This document shows, piece after piece, positions 23,964 to 33,990 of a DNA stretch of 64,000 nt; within the stretch, counting starts at the first letter, position 1, and each line of letters begins with the position of its first letter. A program made the translations under genes and the position numbers. This stretch comes from Dugong dugon (Eukaryota > Chordata > Mammalia > Sirenia > Dugongidae), in the NCBI GenBank assembly GCA_030035585.1, contig CM057462.1:112959234-113023233 (forward strand), read 5' to 3'. The notes under the pieces were generated by a model. That model made no database searches. It worked only from the letters and a program-made list of their open reading frames with translations, and was not told where the DNA came from.

Positions 23964-24192
23964 TTGATGGCTTGGAGACAACAGTCAATATCAAATCACA
24001 TAAAGAGGAAATCCATGATGGCCTCAGCAAGCTTCCAAAATAAAGAATCTAGAAATTTTCCAGAGGAGGAAAATTTCTTGGAATTACCAGAGGTGGAATT
24101 CAAAAGATTAATATACAGAAATCTTCAAAAAATTAGGAAGAAAATTAATCAAAATGCAGAAGATGCAATAGAGGAATTAAAAAGATTAGAGA
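23964..24192 (+). pseudogene. Old L1 ORF1, N-terminal part (split)
   Basis: Codes for an L1 ORF1p N-terminus: a basic start (MMAWRQQSISNHIKRKSMM) and the beginning of the coiled coil with 'FLELPEVEFKRLIYRNLQKI'. This aligns with residues 38-58 of the intact ORF1 at 26163 (LEVPDTELKSLILGIFQEL). The frame is cut by the inserted L1 after ~76 codons. The continuation at 32991 is 1 nt out of frame relative to this part, so the gene had a frameshift besides the insertion. Confidence 0.85.
24179..24192 (+). repeat. Target-site duplication, left copy (young L1)
   Basis: AAAAAGATTAGAGA, identical to 32979-32992 at the far end of the insertion. The leading As on the right copy merge with the poly(A) tail. 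Confidence 0.9.
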
Positions 24193-26162
24193 GAGAGAGG
24201 GGCAAGATGGCGCTCTAGGCAGAAACACCACGCCGTCCCTCCACAGCAAAGATCCGAAAAACTAAGCCTAACAGAGAATCAACAATCCTGAAACCCTAGA
24301 ACACCAAATGAAGAGATAAAGAACTCAGCCAAACACCAAACGGAGTGAGAATACTAAAAGAGAACGGAGAGCGAGGAGAGACTCAGGCAGAGATTCCTTA
24401 CCAGCTAACGCAGCGCGGATCCACCATCTTGGATTCCTATCGGAGACCAGCAAACGGGAGAGCAGCCTTGCAGAGCATCTGGTCGGAGACAGAACGACCG
24501 GTAAACTGCGGTGCGCGCTCTCCCACCACCCACCCCTCTCCGCCTCAGCTGGGGATCCCCTGCTTTCCGTGGCCAGGGTCTCTGGGCTGGGGGGTGCTGG
24601 TGCTTGGATTCCGCGCGCCTGGGCTGGCGGCTTTCTGGGAGCCGTTTGCTGGCAGCTAGCGAACCTTTCTCTGCCGCCTCCCCCTCCTTTTGCCTGGGTG
24701 CCTGGTTCCGAGTGCCGTCTCTGCTCTCTCCTGTGGGGCTGTAGGGCTGCGTGCGGGCGTGTGGCTGTTTCTGGGTCTGGGCTCCCGCGTGGGTGGGATC
24801 CCGGGGCCTTTGTTCGTTCGCCCCTCTGCTTTCCGTGGCCGGGGTCCCTGGGCGGGGGGGCGCCGGTGCTTGGGTTCCGCGCGCCTGGGCTGGGGGCTTT
24901 CTGGGAGCCGTTTGCTGGCACCTAGCGGACCTTTTTCTGCCGCCTCCCCCTCCTTTTGCCTGGGTGCCTGGGTCCGGGTGCTGTCTCTGCTCTCTCCTGC
25001 GGGGCTGTGGAGCTGCGTGCGGGCGTGTGGCTGTTTCTGGGTCTGGGCTCCCGCGTGGGTGGGATCCCGGGGCCTTTGTTCGTTCACCCCTCTGCTTTCC
25101 GTGGCCGGGGTCCCTGGGCGGGGGGGCGCCGGTGCTTGGGTTCCGCGCGCCCGGGCTGGGGGCTTTCTGGGAGCCGTTTGCTGGCACCTAGCGGACCTTT
25201 TTCTGCCGCCTCCCCCTCCTTTTGCCTGGGTGCCTGGTTCCGAGGGCCGTCTCTGCTCTCTCCTGCGGGGCTGTAGGGCTGCGTTCGGGCGTGTGGCTGT
25301 TTCCAGGTCTGGGCTCCCGCGCGGGTGGGATCCTGGGGCCTTTGTTCGTTGGCCCCTCTGCTTCCCGTGGCCACGGTCACTTAACCCCGAGACTATCGGC
25401 TTCTTGGAATTCGCGCCTCTGAGTGGGGGCTCTCTGGGTCCCATTAGTAGGCACTGACTGCTGGTGTTGCCCTTTTTTTTTTTTTTTTCTCAATTTTATT
25501 TTTCTTCCTTTTTTGATTAGTTTTGTCATATTTTACCTCTTTTTCTCTTTTGTCTTTCTTCATTGCTTAATTTCTTGTCCCTCTATCTCTTCCTTCTCTT
25601 TCTGATCCCTGAATACCAGGCGATGTATGCCTCTGTAACTTCTGGCCAGGCTGAGCTGTGAAAATTGAGACCGACTCCCCCAGACCTCATAGCTGCATCG
25701 GTGCGATCCCTGGGAACTTTGCAGTTTTTTAACTTTTCTGATTTTCATTTGGTCATTCTTTCCTTTTCTTTCTCTTCCCCTTCTGGTTTCCTCCATCCCA
25801 TAGTCTCTCATCTGTACATTCCAACGACAAACTCCTCTAGCATTCTTTTATGTTTGTACGCTTTTTGCTCCTCCTCCTCTCTCCTCTCTCCCATATCCAG
25901 CTTAGCTTCACACATAACCATCTTCCCGCTGCACCCTACCTACCTGCACCGTGCACTGGACATCACATCACCAAGCGGTGCAGACACGCCCTATTGGAAC
26001 CTGCCCAGCACTGAATACCGACCGTCCTGGTGGCTGCGGTGAGTGCCACAAGCAACCCATCCCAGTGGCTCCTCCTCAACTAGATCTGCCCAGCTGTACC
26101 ACAAGAACGAAAAAAAAAAAAAAAAAAATCTACAATCAATAAACGAGAGAAATATCTACTGA
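24193..26162 (+). promoter_or_regulatory. L1-A 5'UTR / internal promoter region
   Basis: It starts gagaGAGGGGCAAGATGGCG; CAAGATGGCG at 24203-24212 matches the YY1 site that positions transcription start in human L1. A unique ~340-bp leader follows, then the GC- and CpG-rich repeat array (24540-25440), a T-rich stretch (25471-25615) and a pyrimidine-rich segment to ORF1. An A-run lies at 26110-26128. By analogy with other L1s this region should hold the promoter; activity is inferred. Confidence 0.8.
24540..25457 (+). repeat. 266-bp tandem monomers in the L1-A 5'UTR
   Basis: The marker 'gccgtttgctggca' recurs at 24641, 24907 and 25173, exactly 266 bp apart, and a degenerate form appears near 25438. 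Other shared blocks are 'ctgccgcctccccctccttt' and 'ggcgtgtggctgtttc'. There are about three and a half copies. The repeat is CpG-rich in an AT-rich setting and is open in several frames on both strands, which explains frames of up to 262 codons here. Confidence 0.95.
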
Positions 26163-27212
26163 ATGCCCCGAAAACAGCAAACAATATCAAAGCATTTACA
26201 AAAACAAGACAAGATGGCTCCAATAGGTGTCCAAATTAAAACACCAGATAACTCTCCTGTGGAAGAAAATGCACTAGAAGTACCTGATACGGAACTCAAA
26301 TCACTAATACTCGGAATTTTCCAAGAACTGAGGCAAAAAGCTGACAAACATGAGGAAAAAATAGACAAATTTATGGAAAATACAGACAAAAAATTGGAAG
26401 AATTCAGGAAGATGATGCAAGAAAAAAATGCCAAAATAAATTCACAACTCGAAATTATACAAAAACAACAATTAGAAATCCAAAAGATAAACAACAAGAT
26501 TTCAGAAATGGACGGTGTCATAGAAGGGCTGAGAAGTAGATTTGAAACCATGGAAGACAGGATCAGTGGAACTGAAGACAAACACTTGGATACAACTCTG
26601 TTTCAGGAAAACTCAGAAAAAAGAACAAAGAAAAATGAAGAGACCCTGAGAGTTATGTGGGACACAATTAAAAGCAAAAACTTGCGAGTGATTGGCATAC
26701 CAGAACAGGGGAAGAAAACAGAAAACACAGAGAGGATCATTGAGGAACTGCTGACAGAAAACTTTCCCAATATCATGAAAGATGAAAAGCTGGTCATCCA
26801 AGAAGCTCAACGAACCCCATATAGAATAGACCCCAAAAGAAAATCACCAAGACATATCATATTCACACTCGCTAAAACTAAAGACAAACAAAGAATCCTG
26901 AGAGCAGCTCGGGAAAAACAAGAAGTCACATACAGAGGAGAAACAATAAGACTAAGCTCAGATTATTCAGCAGAAACCATGCAGGCAAGAAGGCAATGGG
27001 ATGACATATATAAAATCTTGAAAGAAAAAAATTGTCAGCCAAGAATAATATATCCTGCAAAACTCTCATTCAGATTTGATGGTGAAATTAGGTCATTTCC
27101 AGATAAACAGAAACTAAAGGAATATGCAAAAGTCAAACCAAACTTACAAGAATTATTAAAGGGAGTTCTTCGATCTGAGGACAAACAGCTTAAGCCCTCA
27201 GGTAGGACCTAG
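26163..27212 (+). CDS. L1 ORF1p, RNA-binding chaperone (intact)
   Basis: A complete 349-codon frame from ATG to TAG. ORF1p of L1 is a trimeric cytoplasmic RNA chaperone that coats L1 RNA. Residues 1-40 are a short basic then mixed N-terminus. About 45-150 is a Lys/Glu/Gln-rich heptad region (coiled coil, trimerisation). About 173-255 is the RRM with 'LRVIGIPEQ' and 'IIEELLTENFPN'. About 256-335 is the C-terminal domain with 'YSAETMQARRQWDDIYKIL', where the conserved arginines at 276-277 sit in the RNA-binding region, and 'IIYPAKLSF'. Length is close to human ORF1p (338). It agrees along its whole length with the copy at 62502-63551, which supports this start. Whether it is expressed is unknown. 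Confidence 0.95.
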   Translation: MPRKQQTISKHLQKQDKMAPIGVQIKTPDNSPVEENALEVPDTELKSLILGIFQELRQKADKHEEKIDKFMENTDKKLEEFRKMMQEKNAKINSQLEIIQKQQLEIQKINNKISEMDGVIEGLRSRFETMEDRISGTEDKHLDTTLFQENSEKRTKKNEETLRVMWDTIKSKNLRVIGIPEQGKKTENTERIIEELLTENFPNIMKDEKLVIQEAQRTPYRIDPKRKSPRHIIFTLAKTKDKQRILRAAREKQEVTYRGETIRLSSDYSAETMQARRQWDDIYKILKEKNCQPRIIYPAKLSFRFDGEIRSFPDKQKLKEYAKVKPNLQELLKGVLRSEDKQLKPSGRT

Positions 27213-27643
27213 GACCTAGGATGCAGGTTAACATGAACCAGATACCATTCTAGGAACTGAACTACAGAGGACTTTCCAAAAACAAAAGATATACAACAGG
27301 GAATCAGAGAAATCAATCAAAGGATGATAACAACATCAAAACAATGAAAGAGGGAACAAACGGCATAGGTATAGAACCTTCTAAAGGAGAAGAAGGCAAG
27401 GCGATACCAAGTAACGGTAGACTGCTTCAAAATTATAAAGATAAGGGTAAAATTCATGGTAACCACAAAAAAAGTTAACAAACCAACTCATAAAAATAAA
27501 GACGAAAAACATAAAGTCTCAACAAAAACAAAACCTACAAAAACAAAAGAAATGAACACAAAATCCACAAACAAAAGGAACTCAGCACAAGAGAGTAAGA
27601 AGAACAAAGAAAACTTCAGCATCACAAAAAAAAGCACTACAAA
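27213..27643 (+). other. Long L1 inter-ORF spacer
   Basis: ORF1 and ORF2 are 431 nt apart, against 63 nt in human L1 and a similarly short gap in mouse. Corresponding spacers of about 420 nt occur in L1-C (63552-63973) and, decayed, in the old L1 (33721-34200), so it is a family trait and not a local insertion. Confidence 0.9.
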
Positions 27644-27647
27644 ATGA
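27456..27647 (+). CDS. Small Lys-rich ORF overlapping the ORF2 start (speculative)
   Basis: A 63-codon frame, about one third lysine, with Thr and Asn making up much of the rest ([18 protein letters not shown]...). Its TGA overlaps the ORF2 ATG as ATGA at 27644-27647, and it is in the ORF1 frame. The old L1 keeps a related 73-codon Lys-rich frame (33991-34212), but L1-C has lost the ATG and carries a 1-nt deletion. The A-rich composition alone favours lysine codons. It may be a translated upstream frame that lets ribosomes reinitiate at ORF2, or simply A-rich spacer. No known domain. Confidence 0.3.
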   Translation: MVTTKKVNKPTHKNKDEKHKVSTKTKPTKTKEMNTKSTNKRNSAQESKKNKENFSITKKSTTK

Positions 27648-30600
27648 CAGCAACAAACTCACATCTATCAATAATTACACTGAACGTAAATGGACTCAAT
27701 GCACCCATAAAGCGACGGAGAGTGGCAGAATGGATAAGAAAACAGGATCCATCTATTTGCTGTCTACAAGAGACACATCTTAGAAACAAAGATGTGAATT
27801 TATTAAAAATCAAAGGTTGGAAAAAAATATATCAGGCTAACAACTATCAAAAAAGAGCAGCAGTGGCAATTCTAATCTCAGATAAAATAGACTTTAAAAC
27901 AAAATCTACCATAAAAGACAAAGAAGGACACTATATAATGATTAAGGGGATGATCCATCATGAAGACATAACCATAATAAATATCTATGCACCCAATGAC
28001 AGGGCTCCAAAATACATAAAAAAAACTCTAACAGCACTGAAAAGAGAAATTGACAGTTCCACAATAATAGTAGGAGACTTCAACACATCACTCTCAGTAA
28101 AGGACAGAACAACTAAAAAGAAACTTAGCAAAGATACAGAAGACCTAAAGGACACAATCAGCCAACTGGACCTCATAGACATATATAGAACACTCCATCC
28201 AACCGCTGCAAAGTACACATTCTTTTCCAATGCACATGGAACGTTCTCCAGAATAGACCACATCTTAGGCCACAGAGCAATCCTCAACAAGATCCAAAAT
28301 GCTGAGATAATTCACAGTATCTTCTCTGACCACAATGCCATCAAGGTAGAAATTAACACTAGAAAGAGCAAGGAAAAAAAATCAAACACATGGAAACTGA
28401 ATAATAATCTGCTTACACATCAATGGGTAATAGAAGAAATCAGAGATGGAATTAAAAAATTCCTAGAATCAAATGAAAATGAAAACACATCATACCAAAA
28501 CCTTTGGGACACAGCAAAGGCAGTCCTCAGAGGACAATTTATAGCAATAGATGCACATATCAAAAAAGAAGAAAGGGACAAAATCAAAACATTAACTACA
28601 GAACTCAAACAAATAGAAAGAGAACAACAAAAAAAGCCTACAACCACTGGAAGAAAGGAAATAGTAAAGATCAGAGCAGAAATCAATGAAATAGAGAACA
28701 GAAAAACAATAGAAAGAATCAACAAAACCAAAAGTTGGTTCTTTGAAAGAATCAACAAAATCGACAAACCACTGGCCAGACTGACAAAAGAAAAACAGCA
28801 GAGGGCACAAATAACCCAAATAAGAAATGAAATGGGGGACATTACAACAGACCCAACTGAAATAAAAAGGATTATAACAGAATATTATGAAAAACTATAT
28901 TCCAACAAATTTGAAAACCTAGAGGAAATGGATAAATTTCTAGAAACATACGGCCTACCCAAACTACAACAAAGTGATATTGAAAATCTGAACAGACCCA
29001 TAACAAGAGAAGAGATTGAAAAGGTAATAAAAAAACTCCCAAGCAAAAAAAGCCCTGGCCCAGATGGCTTCACTGGAGAATTCTACAAAACATTTACAGA
29101 AGAGCTCGTACCAGTTCTACTCAAGTTATTTCAGAGCATAGAAGAGGAAGCAACACTTCCAAATTCATTCTATGAAGCCAGCATAACGCTGATACCAAAA
29201 CCAGGCAAAGACATCACAAAAAAAGAAAATTACAGACCAATATCTCTCATGAATATAGATGCAAAAATTCTGAACAAAATTTTAGCCAATAGAATTCAGT
29301 ATCATATCAAAAAAATAATACACCACGACCAAGTAGGATTCATACCAGGTATGCAAGGATGGTTTAACATTAGAAAATCCATCAACGTAATCCACCACAT
29401 AAATAAAAGGAAAGAAAAAAATCACATGATTATCTCAATTGATGCAGAAAAGGCATTTGACAAAGTCCAACACCCATTCCTGATAAAAGCTCTCAATAAA
29501 ATAGGTATAGAAGGGAAATTTCTCAACATCATAAAGGGCATCTATGCAAAACCAACAGCCAACATCATTCTTAATGGAGAAAGGCTGAAAACATTCCCCC
29601 TGAAAACAGGAACAAGACAAGGATGCCCTTTCTCACCACTCCTATTTAACATTGTGCTGGAAGTCTTAGCTAGAAGAATAAGGCATGAAAAAGAAATAAA
29701 GGGCATCCAAATTGGTAATGAAGAAGTTAAACTCTCCCTGTTTGCAGATGATATGATACTATACATAGAAAATCCTAAAGACTCCACGAGAAATTTACTG
29801 GAACTAATAGAAAGATTCAGCAGAGTAGCAGGATACAAGATAAACATTCAAAAATCAGTTGGATTCCTATACACCAGTAAAGAGAACGATGAAAAGGAGA
29901 TCAGGAAATCAATACCATTTTCAATAGCCCCTAAAAAGATAAAATACTTGGGAATAAATCTGACCAGGAATATAAAAGACCTATACAAAGAAAACTACAA
30001 AACACTGCTGCATGAAACCCAAAGGGATCTACATAAATGGAAAAACATACCATGCTCATGGATAGGCAGACTCAACATTGTGAAAATGGCAATTCTACCT
30101 AAAGCAATTTACAAATACAATGCAATTCCGATACAAATACCAACAACATTCTTCAAAGAGATGGAAAAACTAATTATTAACTTTATATGGAAAGGGAAGA
30201 AACCCCGAATAAGTAAAGCACTACTGAAGAAGAAGAATAAAGTTGGAGGACTCACACTACCTGACTTGAGAACCTACTATACAGCTACAGTACTCAAAAC
30301 AGCCTGGTACTGGTACAACAACAGAGACATCGACCAATGGAACAGAATTGAGAACTCAGATGTAAATCCATCCACCTATGGTCACCTGATTTTTGACAAG
30401 GGCCCAAAATACATCAAATGGGGAAAAGACAGTCTTTTTAACATTGGTGCTGGCAAAACTGGATATCCATTTGTAGAAAAATGAAACAGGACCCATACCT
30501 CACACCATATACAAAAACTACTTCAAAATGGATCAAAGACCTGAATATAAAGCCTCAAACTATAAAATTCATAGAAGAAAAAATAGGACCAACACTTCAG

Positions 30601-31464
30601 ACCTTAATACATGGCATTAACAGGATACAAACCATAAACATCAACACAAAAAACCCAACAGATAAACTAGATAATTGGGATCTTCTAAAAATCAAACATC
30701 TATGCTCTTCAAAAGATTTCACCAAAAGAGTTAAAAGAGAACCTACAGACTGGGAAAAAATTTTTGGACACTACAAGTCAGACAAAGGTCTAATCTCCAT
30801 AATCTACAAGAAAATCCAACACCTCTACAACAAAAAGACAACCAATCCTATCAAAAAATGGGCAAAGGAAATGAACAGACACTTCACCAAGGAAGACATT
30901 CAAATGGCCAACAGACACATGAGGAAATGCTCGCGATCACTAGCCATTAGAGAAATGCAAATTAAAACCACAATGAGATACCATCTCACCCCGGCATTAC
31001 TGGCACGAATCAAAAACACTGGAAATAACAAATGTTGGAGGGGCTGCGGGGAGACGGGAACTCTTATACACTGCTGGTGGGAATGCAAAATGATACAGCC
31101 ATTTTGGAAAATGATATGGCGTTTCCTCAGAAAGCTAGAAATAGACGTACCATTCGATCCAGCAATCCCACTCCTAGGAATATATCCTAGAGAAATAAGA
31201 GTCATCACTCGAATAGACATATGCACACCTATGTTCATGGCAGCATTATTCACAATAGCAAAACGATGGAAACAACCTCGATGTCCATCAACAGACGAAT
31301 GGATACACAAACTATGGTACATACACACAATGGAGTACTATGCAACGAGAAAGAACAATGAATCGGTGAACCATCTCATAACATGGATGAAACTGGAGGA
31401 CATCATGCTGAGTGAAATAAGTCAATCACAAAAGGACAAATATTGTATGAGACCTCTATTGTAA
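27644..31464 (+). pseudogene. L1 ORF2p (endonuclease-reverse transcriptase), one frameshift
   Basis: ORF2p nicks target DNA and reverse-transcribes L1 RNA. The first frame gives 946 residues, the second (30481-31464) 327. The endonuclease residues are all present at the human L1 numbers: N14 (NVNG), E43 (QETH), D145 and N147 (GDFN), D205 and H230 (SDHN). The RT catalytic F-A-D-D has D702 and D703, again at the human positions. The C-terminal knuckle C-X3-C-X7-H-X4-C lies at 31033-31086. Compared with the old copy near 36990, one base is missing at about 30441-30446, just after 'SLFN', which truncates the protein before its C-terminal domain. No other lesion is apparent. Total coding length is close to the usual 1275 codons. 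Confidence 0.93.
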
Positions 31465-32487
31465 AAACCCATGAAAAAATTCACATGCAAAATGTAACAA
31501 TCCTTGTTGGTTACCAGGGATGGGAGGGGGGGGGGGAATACTAAATAGGTAATAGGTAAGTGGTAACTTGGGTGAGAGATGAGATAGTACATAGTACAGG
31601 GGAAACTAACACAACCTGCACAAGGAAAGGTCATGGAGGCCCTATAGACACATCCAAACCCCCCGAGGGACTGAGTTGTTGGACGGAGGGCTCTGGGGAC
31701 CATGATCTCGGGGAACATCTAGCTCAATTGGCATGACACTACTTATAAAGATAATGCTCTACATTCTACCTTGGTGAGTAGTGTCTGGGGTCTTAAAAGC
31801 CTATGAGCGGCCATCTAAGATACTCCACTGATCTCATCCCTTCGGGAACAAGGGAGAACGAAGAGAACAGGATACAAGGAAAAGATTAGTCCGAAGGACT
31901 AATGGTCCACAGCTACCAAGGCCTCCACGGGACTGAGCCCAGTACAGCTGGATGGTGCCCGGCTACCACCAATGACTCCTCTGACCAGGATCACAGCAGA
32001 GGGTTCTGGGCAGAGCTGGAGTAGGATGTAGAGTATAATTTTAACTCCCAAAAAAAAAAAAAAAAAAAAGAAGACCAGATATACTGGCCTAAAGAATACT
32101 AGAGAAACCTCGAGAGTGTGGCCCCCAGACACCCTTTCAGCTCAGAGGGGAAGTTACCTTCAAGGTTCGATGTTAAGCCTGGGAATGGACACCCCAGTAA
32201 AACTAAATGGGACTAACGATGTACAGGAGTCCGGTGACAAGGGCCAGAAGGCAGAGGGAGAGTAGGAAACTGATGATAAGGAACACAAATTGAATAAGGA
32301 CACTGTCGATGTATTGTGAGATTGTTGACCACTGCTATAGGGCAACATTTGTAGTAACTATTAAATGGGAGGCTGTTTTGTCCTGTAAGCCTTCATCTTG
32401 GGCGAGAATGGCAGCACAATTGGAAGAGCATAGTCAATATCACTTAAATGTGTAAGTAAAAAGTTTTGAAATGGTGTTTAAATAAAA

Positions 32488-32518
<31 letters not shown>

Positions 32519-32520
32519 AA
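31465..32520 (+). other. L1-A 3'UTR, first 3' module and (AAAT)n tail
   Basis: It begins with a purine-rich stretch containing 11 consecutive Gs (31526-31536), a feature of L1 3'UTRs. An A-run (32050-32069) follows. The module 'gagattgttgaccactgct', 'ctgtaagccttcatcttggg', 'cacaattggaagagcatag' (32318-32440) is the first of three homologous 3' ends. It closes with AATAAA signals and an (AAAT)n run at 32479-32520. Confidence 0.85.
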
Positions 32521-32836
32521 ACAAATGAGACTAAAGAGGTACAATAGTCCACTGACAAGGTCCAGAAGACAGAAGGGGACAAGGAAGCCCCCTGGTGATA
32601 GGGAACACAAGGTGGAGTAAGGATATTCTTGATGTGCTGTGAGATTGTTAACCATTATCATAGGGCAACATGTGTAGTAACTGTTAAATGAAAAACTATT
32701 TTTTCTGTAAGCCTTCATCTTAAGTGAGAATAACAGCACAGTTGGAAGAGCGTAGTCAATGTCACTGAACTGTGAATGTAGAAATTTTTGAAACGGTGTA
32801 TCTTTGGCCATCTGTAATTTTCATCAAAAAAAAAGG
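32521..32836 (+). repeat. Second tandem L1 3' module
   Basis: It repeats the first module from 'actaaagaggtacaatagtc' on ('gagattgttaaccattatca', 'ctgtaagccttcatcttaag', 'cacagttggaagagcgtag') and ends 'catcaaaaaaaaagg'. The same ending is at 15630-15645, followed there also by the third module. Confidence 0.88.
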
Positions 32837-32978
32837 TTGAGAATTTAGAGGCTTAATACGTTGTGGGGTTGTTAACCAATGTCAAAAAACAACATGTGTA
32901 CTACTATTTCATGAGAAACTATTTGCTCTGTAAGCTTTCACCTGAAGTACAATAAAATATATATTAAAAAAAAAAAAA
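32837..32978 (+). repeat. Third tandem L1 3' module with poly(A) tail
   Basis: 'gttgttaaccaatgtcaaaa', 'gagaaactatttgctctgta' and 'tttcacctgaagtacaataa', then AATAAA at 32951-32956 and an A-tail to the target duplication. It is homologous to the middle of the second module and to the L1 ends at 15687 and 57600. Confidence 0.88.
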
Positions 32979-32992
32979 AAAAAGATTAGAGA
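32979..32992 (+). repeat. Target-site duplication, right copy (young L1)
   Basis: AAAAAGATTAGAGA, matching 24179-24192; old L1 ORF1 resumes directly after it. Confidence 0.9.
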
Positions 32993-33720
32993 CAAGCATA
33001 ATGACAAATTTAACAGACTACAAGAATCCATAGAGAGAAAGCAATCAGAAATCCAGAAAATTGACCATAAAATTTCAAAATTAGACAACTCAAAAGAAGT
33101 CATAGAAGCAGAACAGAGGCAATGGAAGTCCGAATTAGTGAGACTGAAGATAAAGCACTTGACACCAACTTCTTTGAGGAAAAATCAGATAAAATGATTA
33201 AATAAATGAAGAAACTCTAAGAATTACGTGAGACTCTATCCAAGAAGAATAACTTACGAGTGACTGGAGTACCAGAACAGAGGGGGATAACAGAAAATAC
33301 AGAGAGAACTGTTGAAGATTTCTTGGCAGAAAACTTCCCTGGCATTGTGAAAGATGACAAGATATCTATCCAAGATGCTCGTTGAACCCCATATAAGGTA
33401 GATCTCAAAAGAAAGTCATCAAGACATATTATAATCAAACTTGCCAAAACCAAAGATAAAGAGAGAATTAAGAGCAGATAGGGATAAACGAAAAGTCATC
33501 AACAAAGGAGAGTCAATAAGAATAAGCTCAGACTACTCAGCAGAAACCACGCAGGCAAGAAGGCAATGGGATGACATATATAAAGCCTTGAAGGAAGAAA
33601 ACTGCCAGCCAAAGATTATATATCCACCAAAACTGTCTCTCAAATACAAAGCGAAATTAGGGCATTTCCAGATAAACAGAACTTCAGGGAATTTGCAAAA
33701 AACCAAACCAAGATTATAAG
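32991..33720 (+). pseudogene. Old L1 ORF1, C-terminal part
   Basis: The remainder of the split ORF1. The first ~40 codons give a coiled coil ('RLQESIERKQSEIQKIDHKI'). Further on are RRM remnants and the C-terminal domain with 'ISSDYSAETTQARRQWDD' and 'YPPKLSLKYK' (33515-33650), matching residues 265-305 of the intact ORF1. A stop in 'gttgaaccccat' (33380-33390) and several frameshifts break it. The last part lies in the same frame as the first. Confidence 0.85.
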
Positions 33721-33990
33721 AAATACTAAAGGGAGTCCTCTGGTTAGAAAATCACTAACATCAGATAACAATCCAAGAATACAATGCAGGACAGAGCAAC
33801 CAGATATCAACCCAGATAGGGAAGTCACAGAAGAAAATCAAAGCTAAAACACTGAAAATAGGGAAACATGTCAATATGTAAAAGATGACAACATTGAAAC
33901 AAAAAAGAGGGACTTAAAAAATGTAGACATAGATATTTCAGATGGAGAGGAAGTCAAGGTGATATAAAAAACAAAAGACTGGTATAAACT

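Larger units (their letters stand above)
22580..24192 (+). mobile_element. Old L1 (L1-B), 5' half: 5'UTR and start of ORF1
   Basis: The element starts near 22588 with 'aggaggcggggccaaaatgg', the usual L1 head with a YY1-like AAAATGGC core. A 5'UTR of about 1.37 kb follows, then ORF1. It is interrupted at 24192 by the young L1 and resumes at 32979. Its 5'UTR lacks the 266-bp repeats of the young copy. I could not identify its outer target-site duplication. Confidence 0.88.
24193..32978 (+). mobile_element. Young full-length L1 (L1-A), nearly intact
   Basis: An 8.8-kb element inserted in ORF1 of an older L1 with a 14-bp duplication. Order: 5'UTR with YY1-like site and 266-bp repeats (24193-26162), ORF1 (26163-27212), 431-nt spacer, ORF2 (27644-31464, one frameshift), 3'UTR with G-tract, then three tandem 3' modules and a poly(A) tail. 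The intact ORF1 and single ORF2 lesion mark a recent insertion. A close relative starts at 61369. Confidence 0.95.

Noticed and set aside
24690..25457. 255-codon plus-strand frame in the L1 5'UTR as a protein
   Set aside because: It lies in the CpG-rich 266-bp array, where all frames have few stops. It has no start context or conserved domain, and its repeats are read in different frames.
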